Positions 29,890 to 38,588 of a stretch of 57,336 bases of DNA are shown here, one piece after another. The notes under the pieces were generated by a model. The model had not been told where the DNA came from and did no database searches. It saw only the letters and a list, made by a program, of their open reading frames with translations. The stretch's first letter is position 1; each line of letters opens with the position of its first letter. Both the position numbers and the translations under genes were made by a program. This DNA is from Salegentibacter sp. 24 (GTDB lineage Bacteria > Bacteroidota > Bacteroidia > Flavobacteriales > Flavobacteriaceae), in assembly GCF_004362395.1 (NCBI RefSeq), contig NZ_SNWE01000026.1, positions 1-57,336 of the forward strand, in the 5' to 3' direction.

Positions 29890-30504
29890 ATGGAATTAAT
29901 AAATTTATTTGTTAGAAGTATTTTCATAGAAAATATGATTTTTGCCTACTTCTTGGGAATGTGTTCCTACTTAGCAGTGTCAAAAACCGTTAAAACAGCT
30001 GTTGGACTGGGTGCTGCGGTAATTTTTGTACTTGCCATTACAGTGCCTATTAACTACTTGCTGGATACTTACTTATTAAGACCCGGAGCCTTGCAATGGC
30101 TAGGGGCAGAGTATGCAGATATTGATCTTAGCTTTTTAAGCTTTATCATGTTTATCGCGGTGATTGCTTCTATGGTACAATTAGTAGAGATGATCGTTGA
30201 AAAGTTTGCTCCGGCCCTGTATGGTGCCCTGGGTATATTCTTACCGCTGATCGCTGTAAACTGTGCTATTCTTGGAGGATCACTTTTTATGCAACAAAAG
30301 GATTTTGGAACCATTACAGAGGCGATAACTTACGGCTTTGGTAGTGGAATTGGATGGTTCCTTGCAATATTGGGGATTGCTGCTATTCGTGAAAAAATAG
30401 CGTATTCAAACGTTCCTGCCCCCTTAAAAGGTTTAGGAATAACATTTATTATTACCGGACTTATGGCCTTAGGCTTTATGAGTTTTATGGGAATTAAATT
30501 ATAA
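29890..30504 (+). CDS. nqrE: Na+-translocating NADH:quinone reductase subunit E
   Basis: 204 residues, six membrane helices, homologous to NqrD in opposite topology. Typical blocks are [42 protein letters not shown] and [17 protein letters not shown]; the Cys in GMCSYL and VNCAILG are the Fe-S ligands by family knowledge. The gap from nqrD is 29 bp, the largest in the operon, and nqrF follows after 16 bp. Confidence 0.97.
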   Translation: MELINLFVRSIFIENMIFAYFLGMCSYLAVSKTVKTAVGLGAAVIFVLAITVPINYLLDTYLLRPGALQWLGAEYADIDLSFLSFIMFIAVIASMVQLVEMIVEKFAPALYGALGIFLPLIAVNCAILGGSLFMQQKDFGTITEAITYGFGSGIGWFLAILGIAAIREKIAYSNVPAPLKGLGITFIITGLMALGFMSFMGIKL

Positions 30505-30520
30505 TCGCAAAAGAAAGATT

Positions 30521-31807
30521 ATGACAGTTATTATAGCAAGTGTAGTTGTATTTTTAGCATTGATCCTCATACTGGTTGCCGTTTTGCTGGGAGCAAAGGC
30601 AAAACTAGCTCCTTCAGGACCGGTTACCATTAATGTCAATGGGGAAAGAGATATGGAAGTTGGTTCCGGTGGAACCCTGCTTTCAACCCTGGGTGACAAT
30701 AAATTGTTTTTACCATCTGCCTGTGGTGGTGGTGGAACCTGCATACAGTGTAAATGTATCGTAGAGAAGGGTGGTGGTGCCATTCTTCCTACAGAGGAAC
30801 CTCACTTTACCCGTAAGGAAATTGCACAAGGCTGGCGCCTGGGTTGCCAGGTGAAGGTAAAAGAGGATATGAAAATCACCATTCCGGAAGAGATTTTTGG
30901 AATTAAGAAATGGGAGGCCACTGTGGTAAGAAATTACAACGTAGCTTCATTTATCAAGGAATTTGTTGTGCAAATTCCTGAAGATATGGATTATAAAGCC
31001 GGAGGCTATATCCAGATCGAGATACCTAAGTGTGAAATTAAGTTCAGTGATATGGATATTACTGCGCACCCTGAAGAGCATGATACTCCTGATAAATTTA
31101 AAGACGAATGGGACAAGTTTAAACTTTGGCCATTGATCATGAAAAATCCCGAGACCGTGGAGAGAGCATATTCTATGGCCTCCTACCCGGCTGAAGGACG
31201 AGAGATTATGTTGAACGTTCGTATTGCTACTCCCCCATGGGACAGGGCAAAAGATGGTTGGATGGATGTAAACCCCGGTATTGCTTCTTCTTATATTTTC
31301 TCACGTAAAGAAGGAGATAAGGTAATTATTTCAGGTCCTTATGGAGAATTTTTCATCAACCACAGTGAATCGGAAATGCTTTACGTTGGTGGTGGAGCAG
31401 GAATGGCACCGATGCGTTCTCACCTTTACCATTTGTTCCGTACCCTGAAAACAGGTAGAAAAGTGACCTACTGGTATGGTGGTCGTTCAAAAAGAGAGTT
31501 GTTTTATATAGAGCACTTTAGAGCTTTGGAGAGAGATTTCCCTAATTTTAAATTCTACTTAGCGCTCTCAGAACCAATGGAGGAAGATAACTGGAAAGTG
31601 AAAGAGAGCCTTGATGATGAGGGAGACGGATTCGTTGGGTTTATTCACCAGGTAGTAATTGATAATTATTTAAGTCATCACGAGGAGCCGGAGGATATTG
31701 AATTATATTTCTGTGGACCACCACTAATGAACAAAGCAGTTCAAAAAATGGGTGAAGACTTTGGAATGCCGCCCGAAAACATCAGGTTTGATGACTTTGG
31801 AGGTTAA
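30521..31807 (+). CDS. nqrF: Na+-translocating NADH:quinone reductase subunit F
   Basis: 428 residues: an N-terminal membrane anchor (about 1-28), a ferredoxin-like 2Fe-2S domain (Cys68, Cys74, Cys77 in [10 protein letters not shown] and Cys near 109 in GWRLGCQV), an FAD-binding domain (RAYSMASYP near 222-230) and an NADH-binding domain ([27 protein letters not shown]). It is the entry point for electrons from NADH. It ends with DDFGG, the usual C-terminus. An intrinsic terminator follows directly, so nqrA-F is a complete operon. Confidence 0.98.
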   Translation: MTVIIASVVVFLALILILVAVLLGAKAKLAPSGPVTINVNGERDMEVGSGGTLLSTLGDNKLFLPSACGGGGTCIQCKCIVEKGGGAILPTEEPHFTRKEIAQGWRLGCQVKVKEDMKITIPEEIFGIKKWEATVVRNYNVASFIKEFVVQIPEDMDYKAGGYIQIEIPKCEIKFSDMDITAHPEEHDTPDKFKDEWDKFKLWPLIMKNPETVERAYSMASYPAEGREIMLNVRIATPPWDRAKDGWMDVNPGIASSYIFSRKEGDKVIISGPYGEFFINHSESEMLYVGGGAGMAPMRSHLYHLFRTLKTGRKVTYWYGGRSKRELFYIEHFRALERDFPNFKFYLALSEPMEEDNWKVKESLDDEGDGFVGFIHQVVIDNYLSHHEEPEDIELYFCGPPLMNKAVQKMGEDFGMPPENIRFDDFGG

Positions 31808-31815
31808 TAAAAATA

Positions 31816-31844
31816 AAATCCCGCTTGTTATGGCGGGATTTTTT
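31816..31844 (+). terminator. Intrinsic terminator of nqr operon
   Basis: Perfect 9-bp stem AAATCCCGC / GCGGGATTT with an 8-nt loop and a T tract, 9 bp after the nqrF stop. It separates nqr from the downstream 118-residue gene and apbE, which need their own promoter. The following 31845-32067 holds no gene or other structure I can support. Confidence 0.9.
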
Positions 31845-32067
31845 ATTTTATACTAACTGATCAAATATTTCTTGTGTTCAAAGAAAGCCTGTTCTAACAA
31901 GGGGAAGAATGATGCAAGGCCAAGTAGGTCACCCTTAGCTTTGGGTTGCAAGCCACAACATTTTCTAGGTCAGTTTTAAGTATAATATTCACTAGTTATG
32001 ACATAATGTAGGTAAAGGGTGAAGGATAATAAATGCGTTAATATTTACAATCTTCAGCTTACTTGAT

Positions 32068-32075
32068 TATTTTTG
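32068..32075 (+). promoter_or_regulatory. -7 box immediately before a start codon
   Basis: TATTTTTG matches TAnnTTTG and ends 4 bp before the ATG at 32080. If used, transcription would start at or within a few bases of the ATG, giving a leaderless or nearly leaderless mRNA. Confidence 0.45.
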
Positions 32076-32079
32076 CACT

Positions 32080-32436
32080 ATGGCGAAATTAAACGATCAG
32101 GAATTGCATAACCTTGCAATGAATATTGTAGGGGAGGAGCTTGAAAAACAGGGCTATGAATTTCTAGGGGTCAACAGCGAGCTTAAGAAAGACCCACAGT
32201 TTGTGGCCTTAAAGGACAAAAAACTCCATTTTGTCATTGTACGCGCCATCGAGTACCCACATAATCCTAAAGATTATGATATGACTTTTTTAAGGTCCAT
32301 TAAAGACCATGCCCTTAAATTCAAAGCGCGTACTTTTTATGCAGGGGTAGGACTGGCCAATTCTACTGATTATGAAAAGCCGGTAATGCATGGCCAGCAA
32401 TACGTGGTGAATTATGAAGGCTGGCAGGAAATTTAA
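32080..32436 (+). CDS. Small uncharacterised protein between nqr and apbE
   Basis: 118 residues, soluble, with no signal peptide or membrane segment. Visible blocks are NIVGEELEKQGYEFLGVNSELKK, HFVIVRAIEYPHNP and ARTFYAGVGLANS; the VIVRA/KARTFYAGVG pattern suggests a small alpha/beta fold with a restriction-endonuclease-like or Uma2-like look, but I cannot place it. I recall similar proteins beside nqr in other flavobacteria under an inherited 'subunit F' label, which the sequence does not support (no Cys, no flavin motif). A 67-bp gap separates its stop from the apbE start. A role in making or maintaining the Nqr flavins is only a context-based guess. Confidence 0.7.
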   Translation: MAKLNDQELHNLAMNIVGEELEKQGYEFLGVNSELKKDPQFVALKDKKLHFVIVRAIEYPHNPKDYDMTFLRSIKDHALKFKARTFYAGVGLANSTDYEKPVMHGQQYVVNYEGWQEI

Positions 32437-32503
32437 ATTTACCTGGAAGGAAATGCCTTTGAATAACCTATCCTTTACTAATAGCCACCAATATTTTATT
32501 CTA

Positions 32504-33514
32504 ATGAAAAAACTATCCGTACTCTTATTTTTTATTTTTCTAAGTGTTTCCTGTAAAGATGAGGGTCTGCAAGGTTATACAAAGACAGGGGAGGCTTTAG
32601 GAACAACCTATCAGGTAAAGTATTTTTCTTCGGAAAACATCAATGCTGAGAAAGCCCTGGATTCGATTTTCGAGGTGATCAATTCTTCCATGAGTACTTA
32701 TCAGGATGATTCCGATATTTCCAGAATTAACGCAGGGGCAGAAAATGTAAAAGTTGATATGCATTTCCGGCGGGTGTTCGAGGCTTCTAAACAGGTTTTT
32801 GAGGAGAGTAACGGGTATTTTGATCCTACTGTGGGTAATTTAGTCAACCTGTATGGCTTCGGTCCTGAACAGCCCTTATATGAAATAGACAGCATTAAGC
32901 TGGATTCTCTAAAACAACTGGTAGGTTTTAAAAAGGTAAAACTTACCCAGGACAATGTCATAGAGAAAGAAGATCCAGATATTTACCTGGATTTTAATGC
33001 AATTGCTAAAGGCTATACTATAGATGTTATCGCCCAATACCTGGATACCAAGGACATTGATAATTACCTGATTGAATTGGGTGGGGAACTGGTAGCAAAA
33101 GGCAAAAATTTAGAACGGGATTCCAACTGGCTGGTGGCTATAGACAACCCCTTGCAAACGCAGGAAAAGCGTACGTTACAAACTGTCCTGGCTTTAAACA
33201 ACAGGGCGATGGCAACCTCGGGGAATTACCGAAAATTCAGGGTGGACAGCAGTACTGGGAAACGTTTCGTGCATACGATCAATCCATTGACTGGCAAGGC
33301 TGAAAAAAGCAATTTGCTTAGCGCTTCCGTACTTGCTACAAACTGTACACTAGCCGATGGATACGCCACTGCATTTATGGCCTTGGGTTATGATAAATCC
33401 CTGGAAATGCTTGAAAAGCTCGAAAATGTGGATGTGTATTTTATCTATGGGGATGAAAAGGAAAGCATTCAGGTATTTACCACCGAAGGTTTTGGAAAAG
33501 TCCTGCGAGATTAA
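32504..33514 (+). CDS. apbE: FMN:protein transferase ApbE (lipoprotein)
   Basis: Transfers FMN from FAD to Thr of NqrB and NqrC in the periplasm. The start chosen is the ATG at 32504, which gives a lipoprotein signal (MKKLSVLLFFIFLSVSC, lipobox Cys17); an in-frame ATG at 32414 would add 30 residues and hide the signal. Conserved blocks are GTTYQVKYF, FDPTVGNLVNLYGFG, FNAIAKGYTID, LIELGGELVAKG, RAMATSGNYR, HTINPLTG and ATNCTLADGYATAFMALG, the flavin- and Mg-binding signature of ApbE. It is 336 residues, as expected. It overlaps the convergent methyltransferase gene by 4 bp (TTAA). Confidence 0.95.
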   Translation: MKKLSVLLFFIFLSVSCKDEGLQGYTKTGEALGTTYQVKYFSSENINAEKALDSIFEVINSSMSTYQDDSDISRINAGAENVKVDMHFRRVFEASKQVFEESNGYFDPTVGNLVNLYGFGPEQPLYEIDSIKLDSLKQLVGFKKVKLTQDNVIEKEDPDIYLDFNAIAKGYTIDVIAQYLDTKDIDNYLIELGGELVAKGKNLERDSNWLVAIDNPLQTQEKRTLQTVLALNNRAMATSGNYRKFRVDSSTGKRFVHTINPLTGKAEKSNLLSASVLATNCTLADGYATAFMALGYDKSLEMLEKLENVDVYFIYGDEKESIQVFTTEGFGKVLRD

Positions 33515-34278
33515 GTTTTATAACAAACCGGAATAACCTCTGCTTTTGCTAGGCGGTATTTATCGATTTCTTCTGGAGATAATTGCTCAGTATAAGCTTC
33601 CTGGACTACTTTGAACCCGATGCTGCGTAGTTTTTCAAAATAATCTCTCCCGTAGATCCTTACATGATCGTATTGTCCGAAAATGCGTTCTCGCTCTTTT
33701 CTGTCGGTTATGGAATCATCTTCAAAGGTATGCTCCCTGTTTAAGTCTTGTGGAATTTGAAGGATGGCTGTACCTCCGGGCTTTAATATGCGGTAAAGCT
33801 CCTGCATGGCCCTGGTATCATCTTCAATATGTTCTAATACGTGGTTGCAGAGGATAAAATCGAATTCATTTTCCTTAAAAGGCAGGTTACAAATATCAGC
33901 CTCTACATCAGCCAGGGGGGAATTAAGATCAGTGGTGGTATAATCCAGGTTTTGCAACTTCCTGAAGCGTTTATAAAATGCCTGTTCCGGTGCAAAGTGT
34001 AGGACTTTCAGCTTTTTACTGAAAAACTGGGTTTCATTTTTAAGATATAACCATAAAAGTCGATGGCGTTCCAGGGAAAGCGTTGAAGGGGAGAGCACAT
34101 TTTCTCGCTGGTTGATATAGCCATAAGGCAAAAACCTTGAAAAGCTTTTTCCGTCTATGGGGTCAGTGTATTTATTACCAGACAGCGCATATTTAAAGAA
34201 TGGTTTAACCCAATAGCTCAGCCTGATCAACAAAGGTCTTGGAACGGTATTTAAAACTACTTTAAAAAGCTTTCCCAT
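33511..34278 (-). CDS. Class I SAM-dependent methyltransferase
   Basis: 255 residues. The Rossmann-type methyltransferase core starts near residue 90 with KVLHFAPEQ (a variant of the glycine-rich motif I), then TTDLNSPLADVEADICNLPF (motif II/III region) and FDFILCNHVLEHIEDD followed by LYRILKPGGTAILQIP, the type-11 methyltransferase pattern. The substrate is unknown; the basic, hydrophobic N-terminus (about 1-35) could contact the membrane. It is last in the gpmI-to-methyltransferase operon, 22 bp after the NUMOD4 gene. Its stop overlaps the apbE stop. Confidence 0.85.
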   Translation of the reverse strand: MGKLFKVVLNTVPRPLLIRLSYWVKPFFKYALSGNKYTDPIDGKSFSRFLPYGYINQRENVLSPSTLSLERHRLLWLYLKNETQFFSKKLKVLHFAPEQAFYKRFRKLQNLDYTTTDLNSPLADVEADICNLPFKENEFDFILCNHVLEHIEDDTRAMQELYRILKPGGTAILQIPQDLNREHTFEDDSITDRKERERIFGQYDHVRIYGRDYFEKLRSIGFKVVQEAYTEQLSPEEIDKYRLAKAEVIPVCYKT

Positions 34279-34300
34279 TAAAAAACAGCTAACTTTGGGT

Positions 34301-34864
34301 TTATACTTTTATATCGCCCCAGTTTTCACCGGATTTAATACGATAAAGCTGCATTTCTGAAACTCCAAACTGCTTGGCCAAAACCTTGATCCTGGTTTTC
34401 CTTTTAGGATCTAGCAGTTTCTTTTTTAATATCACGGCCTGGGCATAGGTAAGTTTGGAATATGTAACTACCCGTCGAAGCTTTCGCTTTCGTTTGTTTT
34501 CTTTAACTCCCGGACTGTTATGCTGGTGTTTAACCCATTCCTCCTGGGTGGTCCAGGCAAGGTTTACGACCCGATTATCGTCTTTTTTAAAATTCTTATG
34601 GATTACGAATTTATCATCCTTTTTTTTATCAAGGAAAAGTTCGGCAACGATACGGTGGACGTAATAGGCTTTATGCTTTCCATTTTCAAGCCTTGGCGAA
34701 AAACTGGTATAGCCATTGGTACGGCCACCATTTATTATTTCGCCATCAGGATATTGAACATAGCTGATTAACCTGCCATAGCTGGAAACCTCATATACAA
34801 AACGATCCTGCCACTCTTCCTTATGCAGTCTTTTCCAAACTTCGCCCCTAAAGTTCTTTATCAT
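34301..34864 (-). CDS. NUMOD4/HNH-type DNA-binding protein
   Basis: 187 residues from the ATG at 34862-34864 (MIKNFRGEVWK); an ATG at 34897 would give 198 and overlap map by 50 bp. The N-terminal half shows the NUMOD4 motif (VYEVSSYGRLISY), then an HNH-like region (VHRIVAELFL, FVIHKNFKKDDNR, VNLAWTT) as in homing-type endonucleases. The C-terminal part (about 135-187) has a basic stretch and a resolvase-like helix-turn-helix (VLAKQFGVSEMQLYRIKSGENW). It overlaps the 3' end of map by 17 bp, pointing to translational coupling inside a housekeeping operon. The HNH centre is atypical (IHKN rather than NHID), so nuclease activity is uncertain; a domesticated DNA-binding role is possible. Confidence 0.8.
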   Translation of the reverse strand: MIKNFRGEVWKRLHKEEWQDRFVYEVSSYGRLISYVQYPDGEIINGGRTNGYTSFSPRLENGKHKAYYVHRIVAELFLDKKKDDKFVIHKNFKKDDNRVVNLAWTTQEEWVKHQHNSPGVKENKRKRKLRRVVTYSKLTYAQAVILKKKLLDPKRKTRIKVLAKQFGVSEMQLYRIKSGENWGDIKV

Positions 34865-35672
34865 AGACCTGGGCTTTAAACTCATTTTCTTCATCACTTT
34901 CTATTCCTAAAGCTTCATATATATACTCGAACGTAGAAAGTAATTGGGGTTTACCGTCTATAAGTGCCACATCATGCTCAAAATGTGCACTTGGTTTGTT
35001 ATCTGCGGTTAAAATAGTCCAACCGTCAGGCATTTGTTTTATTCTTTTGGTTCCAAGGTTGATCATAGGCTCTATGGCGACCACCATTCCTTCGATAAAT
35101 TTTTTACCCCGTCCTCGTTTTCCATAATTAGGCATTTCAGGGTCTTCGTGCATCTTGGCACCCAACCCGTGACCTACCAGTTCTCTTACCACACCATAAC
35201 CACGGTCTTCGGTATATTTTTGAATGGCATAGCCAACATCCCCAACACGATTTCCGGCTTTAAATTCCCGAATCCCGACGTAAAGCGATTCTTTTGTAGC
35301 ATCCAAAAGTTTTTTTACCTCAGGTTTTACCTGTCCCACTTCAAAAGTATAGGCGTGGTCACCGTAAAACCCGTTTTTTAAGGCCCCGCAATCTATAGAG
35401 ATGATATCCCCCTCCACCAGGGCTTTATTGTTAGGAATCCCATGGACAACCTGTGCATTAGGACTCATGCAAAGCGAATTGGGAAAATCATACATTCCCA
35501 AAAAGCCTGGCTCGGCGCCATGGTCGCGAATGAATTCTTCGGCCATTTTATCCAACTCCAAAGTAGTTACTCCGGGTTTAATATGCGGTGCAAGCATTCC
35601 CAGGGTTTTCGAGACGATTTGTGCGCTTTCGCGCATCAATTCAATTTCTTCTGGGTTTTTGGTAATGATCAT
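34848..35672 (-). CDS. map: Type I methionine aminopeptidase
   Basis: Removes the initiator Met from new proteins. 274 residues; the five metal ligands are all present: Asp94 (SIDCGA), Asp105 (YGDHAY), His168 (LVGHGLG), Glu201 (VAIEPM) and Glu232 (HFEHDVA). The substrate-side His in VVHGIP (residue 77) is also there. There is no zinc-finger extension, as expected for a bacterial enzyme. Fourth gene of the gpmI operon, 9 bp after the HAD gene. A C-terminal tail of about 25 acidic residues goes beyond the core. Confidence 0.96.
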   Translation of the reverse strand: MIITKNPEEIELMRESAQIVSKTLGMLAPHIKPGVTTLELDKMAEEFIRDHGAEPGFLGMYDFPNSLCMSPNAQVVHGIPNNKALVEGDIISIDCGALKNGFYGDHAYTFEVGQVKPEVKKLLDATKESLYVGIREFKAGNRVGDVGYAIQKYTEDRGYGVVRELVGHGLGAKMHEDPEMPNYGKRGRGKKFIEGMVVAIEPMINLGTKRIKQMPDGWTILTADNKPSAHFEHDVALIDGKPQLLSTFEYIYEALGIESDEENEFKAQVYDKEL

Positions 35673-35681
35673 ATATTGAAT

Positions 35682-36089
35682 TTAAAATCGGCCTAAAAAT
35701 CCGAATTTTTTCTTTTGTTTTTTCTCCTCCTTTATTATCGTTCTATCCTTTAATCGCTGGTAAATTTCACCCCATCCCCACATTCCGCCGATGTTGCGGT
35801 CATCTATAAAAATATCGGCCAGGATTTTACGACTTATGCTCTTGTCATAAACTTCCTCAGGATAGCTTTTATTCACGGTGTAAAATTCAATGCCCCGTTG
35901 TTCACAAAACTGTACCGCTTCCTCAAGTTTGTCTCCGGTACGATAGGTCCACAGGATCAGCCTATGGCCATCTTCCTGGAGCTTTTTAAGGGTTTCAACA
36001 GCGAAGAGTTTTGGTTTTCCTATTTCCGGATATTTATTATCTACAATAGTTCCGTCAAAATCGACTGCTATTACTAACGAATTGGGCAT
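35682..36089 (-). CDS. HAD-superfamily phosphatase, BT0820-like
   Basis: 135 residues from the ATG at 36087-36089 (MPNSLVIAVDFDGT); an ATG 15 bp upstream is also in frame. HAD motif I is DFDGT (Asp10 nucleophile, Asp12), motif II is LWTYRTGD, and motif IV is FIDDRN. This is the short BT0820-type HAD hydrolase found in Bacteroidota, with a basic tail (KEEKKQKKKFGFLGRF). The substrate is unknown. It lies between the thioredoxin-like gene and map, and is co-oriented with close spacing. Confidence 0.85.
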   Translation of the reverse strand: MPNSLVIAVDFDGTIVDNKYPEIGKPKLFAVETLKKLQEDGHRLILWTYRTGDKLEEAVQFCEQRGIEFYTVNKSYPEEVYDKSISRKILADIFIDDRNIGGMWGWGEIYQRLKDRTIIKEEKKQKKKFGFLGRF

Positions 36090-36137
36090 AAGCAAAATTA
36101 GCAAGATTTACCGAATATCCCTTCGGGAAATCCCTAT

Positions 36138-36671
36138 TTATTGTGCATAGGGATTTGTATAAGCTTTCTCTGAAACGATTTTAGCGATATCTTCTTCCAG
36201 GCTCTCTAAAGAATACTCTACAAAACGATTTACTTCCTTCCCATCTTTTAGAAAAATAATGGTTGGTACGCGTTTTATATTATATTTTTCTTCCAGCTCC
36301 CCGGGTGCTTTTTTAGAGTAATTCACCGCGATATTTGTAAGGTTTTCTCTATTGAAATCAACCTGGTCCAGAAGTTTAAAGAACTTTGGAACGGTATATC
36401 GACTATCACCACACCAGGTTCCCATAAACATAATAATCTCATATTCCCCAATATGTTTCTTTATGGTATTTAAGGCTTCTTTTTTAGGGGTATAGTTTTT
36501 ATATCCGGGAACAAACCAACTGGAGTAAGGAGGCTGCTCTAAATCGGCTTGCGTAAATTCCCCTAAAAGCATTTTTGCTGGGTTATTTTCCTTTAAAATT
36601 TCTTTTTCACTGGGGGCTTCTCCTGAGAATAAAGAAACACTCAAAAAAAGTAATAATATTTTATGTATCAT
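36138..36671 (-). CDS. Secreted thioredoxin-fold protein
   Basis: 177 residues with an N-terminal signal peptide (MIHKILLLFLSVSLFSGEA). The thioredoxin fold follows: MFMGTWCGDSR at about residues 81-91, cis-Pro loop RVPTIIFLKDG near 134-144, and a C-terminal helix. The redox site is CGDS, with one Cys only and no resolving Cys at the normal CxxC position, so a classical dithiol-disulfide exchange is unlikely; a monothiol or structural role is possible. It starts 5 bp after the gpmI stop. Confidence 0.85.
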   Translation of the reverse strand: MIHKILLLFLSVSLFSGEAPSEKEILKENNPAKMLLGEFTQADLEQPPYSSWFVPGYKNYTPKKEALNTIKKHIGEYEIIMFMGTWCGDSRYTVPKFFKLLDQVDFNRENLTNIAVNYSKKAPGELEEKYNIKRVPTIIFLKDGKEVNRFVEYSLESLEEDIAKIVSEKAYTNPYAQ

Positions 36672-36676
36672 GAAAT

Positions 36677-38194
36677 TTAAATTAGTGGATCTTCAGTCAT
36701 TAATTCCGGCTGATCGATACCCATTAGTTTCAATATAGTCGGTGCAATGTTTCCAAGCTTACCGCTTTTAATCGTTTTTATGTCCTTATCCAATAAAATT
36801 AGAGGAACCGGGCTGGTGGTATGTGCGGTATTTGGGCTTCCGTCTGCGTTGATCATGATCTCACTGTTCCCGTGATCTGCAATTATAATTACCGAATAAT
36901 CACTTTCCAGAGCGGCCGTGGCTACATCCTTAGCGCAGCTATCAACCGTTTCGCAGGCCTTGACAGCGGCATCAAATACCCCGGTGTGTCCGACCATATC
37001 AGGGTTTGCGAAATTCAGGCAAATAAAATCAGCCGATTCATCCTTGAGTTCCGGAATAATCTTATCCCGAATTTCATAGGCGCTCATTTCAGGCTGCAGA
37101 TCATAGGTCGCTACCTTGGGCGAATTACACATTAAACGCTTCTCTCCTTTAAATGGTTTTTCTCTACCACCACTAAAGAAGAAAGTAACATGGGGGTATT
37201 TCTCGGTTTCAGCGATCCTAATTTGCTTTTTACCCATATATTCCAGTACTTCCCCGAGGGTAGATTTAATATTATCTTTTTTGAAGACGACATTTATGCC
37301 TTCAAAACTGTCGTCATATTTGGTTAAGGTGACATAGTAAAGGGGCATTTTTTTCATCTCGTACTGCGGAAAATCTTCCTGGGTTAACGCCTGGGTTAGC
37401 TGTCTTCCACGGTCTGTTCTGAAATTGAAAAAGATCACCACCTCTTTCTCTTTTAATGTAGCAACCGGTTCCCCGGCCTCATTGGTCATTACTATGGGTT
37501 CTATAAACTCATCGCTGACATCGTTTTTGTAGCTTTCAGCAATGGTTTGTGCTGCATTAGTGGTCTTGGTGCCTACCCCCTTGGTAATAAGATCGTAGGC
37601 TTTTTTCACTCGCTCCCAGCGTTTATCACGGTCCATCGCGAAATAACGTCCTATAACCGAAGCCAGTTTGCCATTGGTTTTTGCCAGGTGTTCTTCAATT
37701 TCTTCTATAAAAGCTTTTCCTGAATGCGGATCTACATCCCGGCCATCGGTAAAGGCGTGCACGTATTTTTCTTTTACACCAAATGATTCCGCTGCCGAAA
37801 GCAATCCTTTTAAATGATTAATGTGCGAATGTACGCCGCCATCACTCAATAGGCCCATAAAATGGATTGGCTTATTATGTTTTTTTGCATAATTGAAAGC
37901 TTCTTCCAATACCGGTTCATCTATGAGGGTGTTTTTTTCTACTGCCATATTGATTTTTACCAAGTCCTGGTATACAATACGGCCCGCACCAAGGTTCATA
38001 TGTCCTACCTCACTATTTCCCATTTGTCCTTCCGGAAGACCAACCTGCAGCCCATCGGTGCGTAGCTGTGCGTGTGGGTATTTTTCCAGGATACTATCCA
38101 TAAAAGGAGTTTTTGCTTTGGCAATAGCCGATACCTCTGGGTTTTGCGTAATTCCCCAGCCATCTAAAATCATTAGTAGAACTTTCTTATTCAT
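36677..38194 (-). CDS. gpmI: 2,3-bisphosphoglycerate-independent phosphoglycerate mutase
   Basis: Interconverts 3- and 2-phosphoglycerate using two Mn2+. The start is taken at 38192-38194 (MNKKVLLMILDGWG) because a TATCTTTA promoter-like box covers the upstream in-frame ATG at 38215. 505 residues; the active-site Ser61 lies in QMGNSEVGH, with metal-binding DGW at the N-terminus, HSHINH and DGRDVDPHS in the middle, and IIADHGNSE with NTAHTTSPVP at the end. It is first in a six-gene operon ending with the methyltransferase at 33511. Confidence 0.97.
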   Translation of the reverse strand: MNKKVLLMILDGWGITQNPEVSAIAKAKTPFMDSILEKYPHAQLRTDGLQVGLPEGQMGNSEVGHMNLGAGRIVYQDLVKINMAVEKNTLIDEPVLEEAFNYAKKHNKPIHFMGLLSDGGVHSHINHLKGLLSAAESFGVKEKYVHAFTDGRDVDPHSGKAFIEEIEEHLAKTNGKLASVIGRYFAMDRDKRWERVKKAYDLITKGVGTKTTNAAQTIAESYKNDVSDEFIEPIVMTNEAGEPVATLKEKEVVIFFNFRTDRGRQLTQALTQEDFPQYEMKKMPLYYVTLTKYDDSFEGINVVFKKDNIKSTLGEVLEYMGKKQIRIAETEKYPHVTFFFSGGREKPFKGEKRLMCNSPKVATYDLQPEMSAYEIRDKIIPELKDESADFICLNFANPDMVGHTGVFDAAVKACETVDSCAKDVATAALESDYSVIIIADHGNSEIMINADGSPNTAHTTSPVPLILLDKDIKTIKSGKLGNIAPTILKLMGIDQPELMTEDPLI

Positions 38195-38214
38195 AATATG
38201 AGTTAATTTGGGCA

Positions 38215-38222
38215 TAAAGATA
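38215..38222 (-). promoter_or_regulatory. Possible gpmI operon -7 box
   Basis: TATCTTTA on the minus strand is 7 of 8 to TAnnTTTG. It overlaps the upstream candidate ATG, which supports the downstream start at 38194. Confidence 0.4.
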
Positions 38223-38588
38223 AAAACAAATTGGCGTTATGCTAAATCCCCGCTCGCTAATGTTTTATTAAATCTGGCAGGTTTTTCCCGGCTCTAAGCG
38301 GGATTTCTGTCCTGATTTTTAATTCTAAATTTTTTGAGGTTCTCTAGGTTCTAATAAATTTTAAAATTTTAACATTGAAAACCGGGACTTGGAATACTTT
38401 TTTAAATAAATCCACGTTCTTGAATTAGCTAAATAGGAAGTGTTAAGGTGTTGAAATTTAGTCTTATAAGCCTTATAATGTTAAAATTTATGATCTCTGT
38501 GCTTAAAAATTCAATTAACCAGAATATTTTGTATGTTGGCATCACCTTTGGAGTAGATTAACAAAAAATTAATTTAAAACAGACCTTT
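38223..38588. other. Divergent intergenic region
   Basis: About 370 AT-rich bp between gpmI and the transpeptidase gene. A weak 5-bp hairpin (TCCCG/CGGGA, 38286-38303) and a CACCTTTG stretch near 38547 are the only signals seen. No gene is supported. Confidence 0.5.

Noticed and set aside
32414-32503. Longer start for apbE
   Set aside because: It would put 30 residues before a clear lipoprotein signal and overlap the upstream gene.
34865-34897. Longer start for the NUMOD4 gene
   Set aside because: It would overlap map by 50 bp; the ATG at 34864 gives the usual beginning directly before the GEVWK motif.
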